A DNA stretch of 64,000 nucleotides from Halomonas socia (GTDB taxonomy: Bacteria > Pseudomonadota > Gammaproteobacteria > Pseudomonadales > Halomonadaceae), in contig NZ_CP048812.1 in NCBI RefSeq assembly GCF_010977575.1, positions 3,534,001-3,598,000 of the forward strand, written 5' to 3'. Shown piece by piece: positions 1 to 7,790 of the stretch. The position numbers were made by a program, and so were the translations under genes. A model generated the notes under the pieces. That model was not told the DNA's origin and made no database searches. It saw only the letters and a program-made list of their open reading frames with translations. Position 1 is the first letter of the stretch; every line of letters starts with the position of its first letter.

Positions 1-1
1 C

Positions 2-1054
2 TACCGTGCGATGCGCTTCACCCGGGTGCTCGACGAGCGCATGCTGGCCGCTCAGCGCCAGGGTCGGCTGAGTTTCTACCTGCAGTCCACCGGCGAGGAG
101 GCGACCGTGGTCGGTGCCACGGCGGCGCTGCAGGATGACGACATGATCATGGCCCAGTACCGTGAGCAGGGCGCGCTGGCCTATCGCGGCTTCTCCATCG
201 ACGAGTTCATGAACCAGCTGTTCGGCAATGCCCTGGACTACGGCAAGGGGCGCCAGATGCCGATTCACTACGGCTCCGCCGAATACCACTACATGACCAT
301 CTCCTCGCCGCTGGCGACCCAGATTCCCCAGGCGGTGGGCTACGCCTATGGCCAGAAGCTGGATGGCGAGGGGCGCTGTACCATCACCTTCTTCGGCGAG
401 GGAGCGGCCTCGGAGGGGGATTTTCATGCCGCCCTCAATATGGCGTCGGTGCATCAGGTGCCGGTGATCTTCCTGTGCCGCAACAACGGCTATGCCATCT
501 CCACGCCGGTGGTCGAGCAGTTCGCCGCCGACGGCATCGCCCCGCGGGCCTTCGGCTATCGCATGCACGTGATACGCGTCGACGGTAACGACCTGCTGGC
601 GGTTTACCAGGCCACGCTGGCGGCGCGGCGGCTCGCCGTCGAAGAGAACAAGCCGGTGCTGATCGAGGCCATGACCTACCGCCTGGCGGCGCATTCATCG
701 TCGGACGATCCCTCCGGCTATCGCAGCCAGAAGGAGGAGGCGGCGTGGCGCGAGAAGGACCCGCTGGCGCGCATGCGCCACTGGCTCGAGCGCCAGGGCT
801 GGTGGGACGACGACGAGGAGCGCCGGCTCGAGGAGCAACTGCGCGACGAGATGTTGGCCGCCATGAAACGCGCCGAGCGCCAGCCGCCACCGCCGCTGGC
901 GAGCCTGGTCAGCGATGTCTACGACGAAGTGCCGGCGGCGCTGGCCGAGCAACTGGCGGTGCTGGAGGCCCATGTGCGCCGCTACCCGGAGGAGTATCCG
1001 CGCGGCGCGGCCGGACTCGACGCCGGCGCTGAGACAGCGGCGGGAGGGCAGTGA
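2..1054 (+). CDS. bkdA1: Branched-chain 2-oxoacid dehydrogenase E1 alpha subunit (5' end outside window)
   Basis: Thiamine-diphosphate E1 alpha chain that, with E1 beta, decarboxylates branched-chain 2-oxoacids and passes the acyl group to the lipoyl domain of E2. The frame is open to the left edge and the first visible residues ([14 protein letters not shown]) belong to the conserved N-terminal helix, so the start codon lies upstream. The ThDP-binding stretch runs from [11 protein letters not shown] to [10 protein letters not shown] (bases about 395-500). A loop reading [13 protein letters not shown] (bases 689-727) corresponds to the phosphorylation loop of animal BCKDH E1 alpha. The stop is followed one base later by the E1 beta start. 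The animal-BCKDH-like loop and the E1 beta sequence favour branched-chain over pyruvate substrate. Confidence 0.93.
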   Translation, partial: YRAMRFTRVLDERMLAAQRQGRLSFYLQSTGEEATVVGATAALQDDDMIMAQYREQGALAYRGFSIDEFMNQLFGNALDYGKGRQMPIHYGSAEYHYMTISSPLATQIPQAVGYAYGQKLDGEGRCTITFFGEGAASEGDFHAALNMASVHQVPVIFLCRNNGYAISTPVVEQFAADGIAPRAFGYRMHVIRVDGNDLLAVYQATLAARRLAVEENKPVLIEAMTYRLAAHSSSDDPSGYRSQKEEAAWREKDPLARMRHWLERQGWWDDDEERRLEEQLRDEMLAAMKRAERQPPPPLASLVSDVYDEVPAALAEQLAVLEAHVRRYPEEYPRGAAGLDAGAETAAGGQ

Positions 1055-1055
1055 C

Positions 1056-2033
1056 ATGGCGCACATGAATATGCTGCAGGCGATCAATCAGGCGCTGGAT
1101 ATCGCCATGGACAGCGACCCGCGGGTGATCTGCTTCGGCGAGGACGTGGGTGGCTTCGGCGGAGTGTTCCGCGCCACCAGCCACCTGCAGGAGAAATACG
1201 GCAAGGCGCGCTGCTTCAATACGCCGCTGGTCGAGCAGGGTATCGTCGGCTTCGCCAACGGCCTGGCCGCCCAGGGCCACAGGGCGGTCGCCGAGATCCA
1301 GTTTGCCGACTACATCTATCCGGCCTTCGACCAGATCGTCAACGAGAGCGCCAAGTTCCGCTACCGTTCGGGCAATCTGTTCAACGTCGGCGGCCTGACC
1401 ATTCGCACTCCCTACGGTGGCGGCATCTCGGGTGGCCACTACCACTCGCAGTCGCCGGAGGCCTACTTCGCCCATACCCCGGGCCTCAAGGTGGTGGTGC
1501 CGCGCAACCCGCACCAGGCCAAGGGGCTGCTGCTGGCGGCGATCCGCGACCCCAACCCGGTGCTGTTCTTCGAACCCAAGCGCCTCTATCGCGCCTCCAG
1601 CGGCGAGGTGCCCGAGGGCGACTACCAACTGCCGCTGGGCGAGGCCGAGGTGGTCAAGGAGGGGGCCGACATCACGCTGGTGGCGTGGGGCGCGCAGTTG
1701 CCGGTGGTTGAGGAGGCCGCCGAGCTCGCCGAGCGCGACGGCATCTCCAGCGAGGTGATCGACCTGCGCAGCATCCTGCCCTGGGATCGCGACTGCGTAG
1801 CCGAGTCGGTGTTCAAGACCGGGCGCCTGGTGATTAGTCATGAGGCGCCGCTCACCGGCGGTTTTGCCGCCGAGATCGCCGCGGCCATCCAGCAGCGCTG
1901 CTTCCTGTATCTGGAGTCGCCCATCGCCCGCGTCACTGGGCTGGATACGCCGTTTCCGCTGACCCTGGAAAAGGAGTACCTGCCCGATGCCCTCAAGGTG
2001 CTCGAGGCGATCCGCGCCAGCGTCAACTTCTAG
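1056..2033 (+). CDS. bkdA2: Branched-chain 2-oxoacid dehydrogenase E1 beta subunit
   Basis: 325-residue E1 beta chain, partner of the preceding E1 alpha in an alpha2beta2 heterotetramer. The ATG at 1056 ([14 protein letters not shown]) is preceded by GGGAGG about eight bases upstream and lies one base after the E1 alpha stop, so translational coupling is likely; a longer in-frame extension into E1 alpha is not needed. Conserved blocks include [49 protein letters not shown] and [14 protein letters not shown]. These resemble BCKDH E1 beta more closely than pyruvate dehydrogenase E1 beta. Length is normal for the family. Confidence 0.95.
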   Translation: MAHMNMLQAINQALDIAMDSDPRVICFGEDVGGFGGVFRATSHLQEKYGKARCFNTPLVEQGIVGFANGLAAQGHRAVAEIQFADYIYPAFDQIVNESAKFRYRSGNLFNVGGLTIRTPYGGGISGGHYHSQSPEAYFAHTPGLKVVVPRNPHQAKGLLLAAIRDPNPVLFFEPKRLYRASSGEVPEGDYQLPLGEAEVVKEGADITLVAWGAQLPVVEEAAELAERDGISSEVIDLRSILPWDRDCVAESVFKTGRLVISHEAPLTGGFAAEIAAAIQQRCFLYLESPIARVTGLDTPFPLTLEKEYLPDALKVLEAIRASVNF

Positions 2034-2068
2034 GGCCAGCGTCTATGTCTAGGGACAGGAGCCAAAGC

Positions 2069-3301
2069 ATGAGCGAATTCAAGCTGCCCGATATCGGTGA
2101 GGGCATCGTCGAGTGTGAAGTGGTCAAGTGGCTGGTGGGCGAGGGCGATGCGGTCCACGAGGACCAGCCGGTGGTCGAGGTGATGACCGACAAGGCGCTG
2201 GTCGAGATCACCGCGCCTGAGAGTGGTCGTGTCACGGCGCTGCATTACGCCGAGGGCGAGAGTGCCAGGGTGCACTCGGCGCTGTTCAGCTATCGACCCG
2301 CCGGGCAGACCGAAGCCGAGCCCGCGACCGAGGCTGAAGCTGAAGGCACCGTTGTGTCGCCTGGCGTGGCGCCGACCTCGCCGTCGCTCGACTCGGCCAG
2401 TGGCCGGGCGAGTGAACCAGCGTCGGTGCCCTCGAAGCGTACCCCGGCGAGCCCTGCGGTGCGACGCCTGGCCCGGGAGCTAGGCGTGGCGTTGAATGAG
2501 GTGGCGGGCTCCGGCAAGGATGGCCGGGTCCTCAAGGAGGACCTGCAGGCGATTCAGCCGCCAGATGCGGTATCCCGGCCTGCTGCGAGCAGCGAGACGG
2601 CACCACGCGTCGAGCAACAGAGCGGGCTGCGTGCGGCAATGGCGCGGCATATGCGCGAGGCGGTGTCGATTCCGCACTTCCACTATGGCGAGGAGATCGA
2701 TGTCACCGCGCTGCTGGTTCTGCACCAGCGGCTCAAGGCCACGGCGGATGCTCACGGCCAGCGGCTGACGCTGATGGCGCTGTTCATGAAGTCCCTGGCG
2801 CTGGCGCTGGCGGAGCATCCGCGTGTCAATGCCGGCTATCGGCCGGACGGCGATGAGGTGCACTTTCATCAGCACTGCCATATCGGCATGGCGGTGGATA
2901 GCCCGGCGGGGCTGATCGTGCCGGTGGTACGCCACGTCGAGCGCAGTAGCCTGATGGCGCTGGCCGGCGAGATCGCGCGGCTGACCCAGGCCGCCCGCGA
3001 CGGCCGAGTGGCCGGCGATGATCTCAAGGGGGCGACCATCACGCTATCCAACATCGGCGCGCTGGGGGGAACCTATGCGACGCCGATCATCAGTGCGCCT
3101 CAGGTAGCGATCGGTGCCATCGGGCGGGTGCAGCACCTGCCGCGCTTCGACGCGGATGGTGGCGTGGTGTCGCAAGCTATCATGACGGTGACCTGGGCCG
3201 GCGATCACCGGGTGCTCGACGGCGGTGACATGGCACGCTTCTGCCAGGCGTGGAAGGGCTATCTGGAAGCGCCGGAATCGATGCTGCTGCATCTCGGCTG
3301 A
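2069..3301 (+). CDS. bkdB: Branched-chain 2-oxoacid dehydrogenase E2, dihydrolipoyl acyltransferase
   Basis: 410-residue lipoate acyltransferase core of the complex; it transfers the acyl group to CoA. Domains in order: one N-terminal lipoyl domain (about residues 2-76) with the lipoylated lysine in VMTDKALVEI (Lys42), a proline/serine-rich linker, a peripheral E3-binding domain (about 124-160, TPASPAVRRLARELGV), and the C-terminal catalytic domain ending in GDHRVLDGGDMARF with the active-site His. I chose ATG 2069 because GGACAGGAG stands just upstream and the lipoyl domain begins at once; an ATG eight codons earlier is possible. No E3 (lpd) gene follows here, so E3 must be encoded elsewhere or upstream. 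Confidence 0.94.
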   Translation: MSEFKLPDIGEGIVECEVVKWLVGEGDAVHEDQPVVEVMTDKALVEITAPESGRVTALHYAEGESARVHSALFSYRPAGQTEAEPATEAEAEGTVVSPGVAPTSPSLDSASGRASEPASVPSKRTPASPAVRRLARELGVALNEVAGSGKDGRVLKEDLQAIQPPDAVSRPAASSETAPRVEQQSGLRAAMARHMREAVSIPHFHYGEEIDVTALLVLHQRLKATADAHGQRLTLMALFMKSLALALAEHPRVNAGYRPDGDEVHFHQHCHIGMAVDSPAGLIVPVVRHVERSSLMALAGEIARLTQAARDGRVAGDDLKGATITLSNIGALGGTYATPIISAPQVAIGAIGRVQHLPRFDADGGVVSQAIMTVTWAGDHRVLDGGDMARFCQAWKGYLEAPESMLLHLG

Positions 3302-3312
3302 GGCCGTAATCG

Positions 3313-5139
3313 ATGAGCCAGGCGCCGCTACAGCAGTTCTACATTCCCGAAGAGCAGTCGATCTATCTGCTCAGCCACGACGATGCGCGCAAGCTCAAGG
3401 AGTGGGTGGCGCTGTGTCGCTCGCAGCTCGAGCAGCTCGGATATCGCGACATCGAGTTGATCGGCAAGGGCGCCTACGGCTTCGTCTTCGCCGGCCGGCC
3501 GCAGGCGGTGGACAGCGCCTGGCTGGTGTTCAAGTTCAACCGCATCACGCTGCCGGCACATCTCAAGGCGCGCCTCGAGGAAGAGGCCTTCATGCTCGAG
3601 CAGGTCGCGCATCCCCAGGTGCCGCGGCTGGTGGCCTTCCAACGCGTGCGCCAGCAGTCGATCCTGGTCATGGAGCGTGCCCCGGGGCTCAACCTGGAGG
3701 AGGTCTCGCTGCGCGAGGGGCCGCTGAGTCCACGCCTGGTGGTACATATTGCCGCCCAACTGGCGGATATTCTGCGCGCCTTACGCAGCGGGTCGCGGGT
3801 GGTGGTGCACGGTGATATCAAGCCCTCTAACCTGGTATTCGATGCCGCCAGCGAGCGTGTCGCGCTGATCGACTGGGGCTCGTCGGTGTTCGCCCAGCTC
3901 GACGCCGAGCTGCAGTTTCTCGGCGAGGGAATCAGCGCGCTGATGGCCGATGGAATGCAGCAGACCAATGCGCGTCTGGGCGATGTCTATTTCATCGGCG
4001 AGGAGCAGCTCAACGGTGCGCTGTCGTCGCCGCGTTTCGATGAGCAGGGCGCGGCGGCCACGCTGTATGCGCTGGCGGCGGGGCAGTCGTGTCGCTTCGC
4101 CTGGCGGGCCATGCCGCCAACCTCGCTGGGGTTGCCGCGGGAGTTTGCCCGGGTGCTCGAGGCGCTGCTCGATGACGACCCGGCACTGCGCCGCCGCGCT
4201 GGCGACTACTTCCTGTGCGAAATGCCGCGTCTGGCGCGCCACGTGTTGATCGACCTGCCCGGCTCGCCGCCGGCGCCGCTGGTACCGGTGTGGAGCCGCC
4301 GCGCCGACCGCGACATCGATACCGTGGTGTACAGCTCGCGGCGGGCGTTTCTGCGCGAGGAGGGCGCACTGGCTTCGCCGGGCGAGGTCAACGATGTGCA
4401 GCTCGAGCGCTACTACAAGCAGTTCATGCAGGGCATGGGTGACACCGAGAAGGCCTTCCTGGCGGCGGTCAGCCGGCTGGGGCGCTATCCGGTGGTCGGC
4501 GGTCTGGCGGTGCGCTGGGAGCGCGACGGTGTCTATATCGATACCTCGCTGAATCTCCACGACCCGTCGCGGCGCGACGCCTTCGTCAGCGCCGTGAATG
4601 CCATGGTCCAGCTGGCCCAGGCCATTTATCGCCAGGGCATCTTCAAGAGCTGCCTGTTCAACGCCCGCGATACCCTGCACATCGACCGCGCCGAGCCCGC
4701 TGAGCCGTTTCGTGCCGCGCCGGGCATGACGCTGCCCTATGAAGTCAGCGCGGTTCCCGAGCTCGAGGATGAGAGTCGCGTGCACTCATACTTCGAGGAT
4801 GGCCCCGACCCGGAGGAGCTGCTGGTACTGCCGGCGACCATCATCAATGCGCTGGAGGCGCTCAACGGCATTCGCCATACCGGCATGATCATCTTCGAGG
4901 CGCTGCCCACCCATCTCAAGATTCACAGCTACTATCGGCTGCTCGATCCCACTCAGGAGAGCACCTTCGCCGAGCTGCTGGCAACGATGCTCGCGGCGAT
5001 CGATCAGATCGAAGGGCTCGGGGTGTCGGGCTATATGAAGATGCCCTACAAGGACACCCGCTTCTTTACCCATATCGAACGCCTGCCCGAGCGCTACTAC
5101 CCGGCCAATCCGCGTACCGAGGCCGATCGTGGCCAGTAG
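3313..5139 (+). CDS. Hanks-type serine/threonine protein kinase, cytoplasmic
   Basis: 608-residue protein beginning 11 bases after the E2 stop, so probably in the same operon. An N-terminal kinase fold is visible: glycine-rich loop IGKGAYGFVFAG, a VFKFN strand supplying the ATP lysine, catalytic loop HGDIKPSN (His166-Asn173; the usual HRD is HGD) and the metal-binding DWG at 187-189 in place of DFG. All key catalytic residues are therefore present. I see no transmembrane segment and no PASTA repeats. The C-terminal ~300 residues match no domain I know. Substrate unknown; its position after bkdA1A2B invites the guess that it acts on that complex, but the sequence does not prove it. Confidence 0.82.
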   Translation: MSQAPLQQFYIPEEQSIYLLSHDDARKLKEWVALCRSQLEQLGYRDIELIGKGAYGFVFAGRPQAVDSAWLVFKFNRITLPAHLKARLEEEAFMLEQVAHPQVPRLVAFQRVRQQSILVMERAPGLNLEEVSLREGPLSPRLVVHIAAQLADILRALRSGSRVVVHGDIKPSNLVFDAASERVALIDWGSSVFAQLDAELQFLGEGISALMADGMQQTNARLGDVYFIGEEQLNGALSSPRFDEQGAAATLYALAAGQSCRFAWRAMPPTSLGLPREFARVLEALLDDDPALRRRAGDYFLCEMPRLARHVLIDLPGSPPAPLVPVWSRRADRDIDTVVYSSRRAFLREEGALASPGEVNDVQLERYYKQFMQGMGDTEKAFLAAVSRLGRYPVVGGLAVRWERDGVYIDTSLNLHDPSRRDAFVSAVNAMVQLAQAIYRQGIFKSCLFNARDTLHIDRAEPAEPFRAAPGMTLPYEVSAVPELEDESRVHSYFEDGPDPEELLVLPATIINALEALNGIRHTGMIIFEALPTHLKIHSYYRLLDPTQESTFAELLATMLAAIDQIEGLGVSGYMKMPYKDTRFFTHIERLPERYYPANPRTEADRGQ

Positions 5140-5150
5140 CTTCTCCCAGC

Positions 5151-5250
5151 GAGGGGCGCCGGGGACAGGTCGAAGAGGAGGTTCTGCGCCATGGGTGAGG
5201 AGCATGCTCCGAACGGGCTGGCCATGGATGGCCAGCACCGGTCCTGCAAT
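5151..5250. repeat. Halomonas-type intergenic repeat fragment with inverted repeat
   Basis: The stretch contains GGGGACAGG followed by a GAGGAGGTTC...GCGCCATGG segment. In reverse complement the second half resembles the GCCATCCATGGCGTTGAACC core of the two elements at 20.0-20.4 kb. It ends in a perfect 20-base palindrome at 5217-5236 (arms GCTGGCCAT and ATGGCCAGC around GG). It lies between the kinase stop and the riboswitch of the next gene, and could form a hairpin ending the bkd-kinase transcript, although no T tract follows. Probably a degenerate member of a dispersed intergenic repeat family. Confidence 0.5.
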
Positions 5251-5337
5251 TATCCGTGATCGCCTGGTCCTCACGCCCCAGTGCGTTGACCCATCCGGCG
5301 GAGGGGTTAGAATGGCCCGCTAACTGCATTCTCACGG

Positions 5338-5382
5338 CCGGGACGACCCAGTGCGTGCCTGCCGTTTCGGGGACGGCCCCGC
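5338..5382 (+). ncRNA. Guanidine-II (mini-ykkC) riboswitch
   Basis: Two small hairpins with ACGR tetraloops, the hallmark of mini-ykkC, lie in tandem just upstream of an SMR exporter gene. Hairpin 1 is GGG-ACGA-CCC (5340-5349). Hairpin 2 is CGGGG-ACGG-CCCCG (5368-5381). The linker is 18 bases, within the usual range, and the start codon follows 20 bases after hairpin 2. In the known class, guanidinium binding to the two loops lets them kiss and frees translation of a guanidinium exporter, which matches the downstream gene. The stem of hairpin 1 is short (three pairs), the one weak point. Confidence 0.8.
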
Positions 5383-5401
5383 CCGACGTGAGTCATTGCT
5401 C

Positions 5402-5722
5402 ATGCATATTGCCTGGATCTACCTGCTGGCGGCAGGGCTGCTGGAAGTCGCCTGGGCGCTGGGGCTCAAGGCGTCCCAGGGCTTTACCCGGCCATTGGCC
5501 AGCGTGTTTACCGTGGTCACCATGGCGGCGAGCTTCTATCTCCTCTCATTGGCCATGAAGAGCCTGCCGGTGGGCACGGCCTATGCCATCTGGGTGGGAA
5601 TCGGTGCGCTGGGCACGGTGCTGCTGGGCATCGTGATCTACGGCGACAGCGCCAGCCCCTGGCGGTTGTTCAGCCTGGTGTTGATTTTGGCTGGATTGAT
5701 AGGCCTCAAGCTGGCCAGTTAG
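5402..5722 (+). CDS. gdx: SMR-family guanidinium exporter (Gdx/SugE type)
   Basis: 106-residue, four-helix small multidrug resistance protein of the inner membrane. It has the conserved membrane glutamate of helix 1 (LLEVAWALGLKASQGFTRP), which distinguishes the SugE/Gdx branch, and the YAIWVGIGALGTVLLGIVIYGD block of helices 3-4. Gdx proteins exchange guanidinium for protons, usually as a dual-topology dimer. ATG 5402 begins the classic MHIAWIYLL N-terminus; upstream in-frame codons overlap the riboswitch and are not coding. The upstream guanidine-II element strongly supports guanidinium rather than drug export. Confidence 0.92.
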   Translation: MHIAWIYLLAAGLLEVAWALGLKASQGFTRPLASVFTVVTMAASFYLLSLAMKSLPVGTAYAIWVGIGALGTVLLGIVIYGDSASPWRLFSLVLILAGLIGLKLAS

Positions 5723-5725
5723 CTG

Positions 5726-6424
5726 TTACAGCAAACCCTGGCGACGCATGGTGTCGGTGATAATCGGCACCGGCGTCATCAGGTGTTCGCACATCATCGC
5801 ACTGGCGCGCTCGGCATCGCGGGCCAGTACCACCTCGACCAGGGCGGCGTGCTCCTGGCGCTTTGCCTCCAGCGCGCTTTCCGAGAACACCGTCTCGCGC
5901 AGCCACAGATGGCGGTAGCGCTCGACCTGGTCGAACAGGCTGTCGCGCACCTGCAGCAGATGCGGAGAGTTGCAGCCGGCCACCATGGCGGTGTGAAACG
6001 CCTTGTGGCGGCTGTCCCAGACGTCGAGCACCTCGTCCGGGCCGTTGACCTCCATGACCCGCGACAAGGTGTGGGCCTTGGCCAGGATATTGGCCTCCCA
6101 GGCATCGTCACCGCGCTCGATGGCCAGGCGCAACAGCATCGCCTCGAGCTGCGAGCGGGCGTCGTAGAGGTCGTGGAGTTCGGCCAGCGACATGGGGGCG
6201 ACCCGGTAGCCGCGCTGGCTGATGGCGACCACCAGGCGCTCCGCCACCAACTGCGACAGCGCCTCGCGCAGCGGCCCCACCCCGAGCCCGTAGCGCTCCT
6301 TGAGGGTGCTCATCAGCAGCTTCTCACCGGGGCGGAACTGGCCACGGGTGATATCGCGCTTGAGGCTTTGATAGGCGCTGATGGCGAGGTTCTGGCGTGG
6401 CTGGCTGTCCGCGGTCGAGGGCAT
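5726..6424 (-). CDS. csiR: GntR-family regulator with FCD domain, likely regulator of L-2-hydroxyglutarate oxidation
   Basis: 232 residues: an N-terminal winged helix (about 18-80, with YGLGVGPLREALSQLVAERLV as the recognition part) followed by an all-helical FCD ligand domain (about 85-215) with the metal-binding histidines in HKAFHTAMV and EHAALVEV. It is transcribed divergently from lhgO across 127 bases containing an inverted repeat. In enterobacteria CsiR/GlaR, and in pseudomonads LhgR, are FCD GntR repressors beside lhgO that respond to glutarate or L-2-hydroxyglutarate. I assign the same role from position and family; the effector is inferred. Confidence 0.82.
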   Translation of the reverse strand: MPSTADSQPRQNLAISAYQSLKRDITRGQFRPGEKLLMSTLKERYGLGVGPLREALSQLVAERLVVAISQRGYRVAPMSLAELHDLYDARSQLEAMLLRLAIERGDDAWEANILAKAHTLSRVMEVNGPDEVLDVWDSRHKAFHTAMVAGCNSPHLLQVRDSLFDQVERYRHLWLRETVFSESALEAKRQEHAALVEVVLARDAERASAMMCEHLMTPVPIITDTMRRQGLL

Positions 6425-6483
6425 GGCGATCCTTGGCTGAGTGACGATGCTGCCCCTGGATGATACCCAAACCGCGCTGAGCT

Positions 6484-6498
6484 GGCGAAATATTCGCC
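6484..6498. promoter_or_regulatory. Inverted repeat, candidate operator of the divergent csiR/lhgO pair
   Basis: GGCGAA-ATA-TTCGCC is a perfect 6+6 inverted repeat around three bases, in the intergenic region between the GntR gene and lhgO. A second, imperfect dyad (CTGATATT ... AATATTCAG) lies just downstream at about 6504-6533. Both sit where either divergent promoter would be blocked. Assignment to CsiR is by position only. Confidence 0.45.
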
Positions 6499-6551
6499 TG
6501 GAAGCTGATATTATTCAATAACGTCAATATTCAGCCGAGCGTGAGGCGCGC

Positions 6552-7748
6552 GTGTACGATTTCATTATCATCGGTGGCGGGATCCTGGGGCTCTCTACCG
6601 CCATGCAGCTCAATCGGGTCTATCCCGGTCGCCGCATGCTGCTGCTCGACAAGGAGGAGGGGCCGGCGCGCCACCAGAGCGGGCACAACAGCGGCGTGAT
6701 CCACGCTGGCGTCTACTATGCGCCGGGCAGCCTCAAGGCGCGCTTCTGCCTGGCCGGCAACCGCGCCACCGAGGCGTTCTGCGATGAGCACGGGATCACC
6801 TACGACACCTGCGGCAAGCTGCTGGTCGCCACCAACGCCCTCGAGCTCGAGCGCATGCAGGCGCTGTGGGAGCGCACCGAGGCCAACGGCCTGGAGCGCT
6901 ACTGGCTGAGTGCTGATGAGTTGCATGAGCGGGAGCCCAATATCGTCGGTGAGGGGGCGATCCTGGTACCCTCCAGCGGCATCGTCGACTATGCCGAGGT
7001 GGCGCGGGCCATGGCCACCGAGTTCGAACGCCAGGGCGGCGAACTGCGCTTCGCCACCCAGGTCACCGGCATCGAGGAGCGCCCTCACGAGGTGGTGCTA
7101 AAGACCCGCCAGGGCGAGTTCGTCAGCCGCTACCTGGTGTCATGCTCGGGGCTGATGGCCGACCGCCTGGTGCGCATGCTAGGCAAGAACCCGGGCTTTA
7201 CCATCTGCCCGTTCCGCGGCGAGTACTATCGGCTGCCGGCCAGCCGCAACGCCATCGTCAAGCACCTGATCTACCCGATTCCCGATCCTTCGATGCCGTT
7301 TCTGGGCGTGCACCTGACGCGCATGATCGACGGCAGCGTCACGGTCGGCCCCAATGCGGTGCTGGCGCTGAAGCGTGAGGGCTACCGCAAGTCCGATGTG
7401 TCACTGCTCGACATGGCCAGGATGTTCTCCAATCCCGGCATCCTCAAGGTGCTGGGCAAGAACCTGCGGCCCGGCCTGGCCGAAATGAAGAACTCGCTGT
7501 TCCGCAAGGGCTATCTGGAAGAGGTGCGCAAGTACTGCCCGAGCCTGACGCTCGATGACCTGGGGCCTTACCCTTCAGGGGTGCGTGCCCAGGCGGTGTC
7601 GCGGGAGGGCAAGCTGATCGACGACTTCCTGTTCGTCAACACCAAGCGCACGGTCAATGTCTGCAATGCGCCGTCGCCGGCGGCCACCTCTGCGTTGCCG
7701 ATCGGGGCACATATCGTCGACAAGGTGCGTGCCCAGGTGGACGCCTGA
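6552..7748 (+). CDS. lhgO: L-2-hydroxyglutarate oxidase, FAD-dependent
   Basis: 398-residue DAO-fold flavoprotein that oxidises L-2-hydroxyglutarate to 2-oxoglutarate and passes electrons to the quinone pool. The N-terminal FAD motif is IIIGGGILGLSTAMQL. Family blocks follow: HQSGHNSGVIHAGVYY, GKLLVATNALELERM, PSSGIVDYAEVARAMA and FRGEYYRLP. The start is GTG at 6552 with GTGAGG nearby; no ATG fits the FAD motif. Length is standard. The glutarate hydroxylase csiD and the gab genes that often accompany lhgO are absent, so it may scavenge L-2-hydroxyglutarate formed by side reactions. Confidence 0.95.
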   Translation: MYDFIIIGGGILGLSTAMQLNRVYPGRRMLLLDKEEGPARHQSGHNSGVIHAGVYYAPGSLKARFCLAGNRATEAFCDEHGITYDTCGKLLVATNALELERMQALWERTEANGLERYWLSADELHEREPNIVGEGAILVPSSGIVDYAEVARAMATEFERQGGELRFATQVTGIEERPHEVVLKTRQGEFVSRYLVSCSGLMADRLVRMLGKNPGFTICPFRGEYYRLPASRNAIVKHLIYPIPDPSMPFLGVHLTRMIDGSVTVGPNAVLALKREGYRKSDVSLLDMARMFSNPGILKVLGKNLRPGLAEMKNSLFRKGYLEEVRKYCPSLTLDDLGPYPSGVRAQAVSREGKLIDDFLFVNTKRTVNVCNAPSPAATSALPIGAHIVDKVRAQVDA

Positions 7749-7790
7749 GTCGAGAAGGAGAAGGTGCCGCCGTACCGGGCCATGCGGCCG

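Noticed and set aside
5160..5190. GAGGAGGTTCTGCGCCATGG as ribosome site and start of a small gene
   Set aside because: The open frame that follows has no protein-like content and the sequence belongs to the intergenic repeat type.
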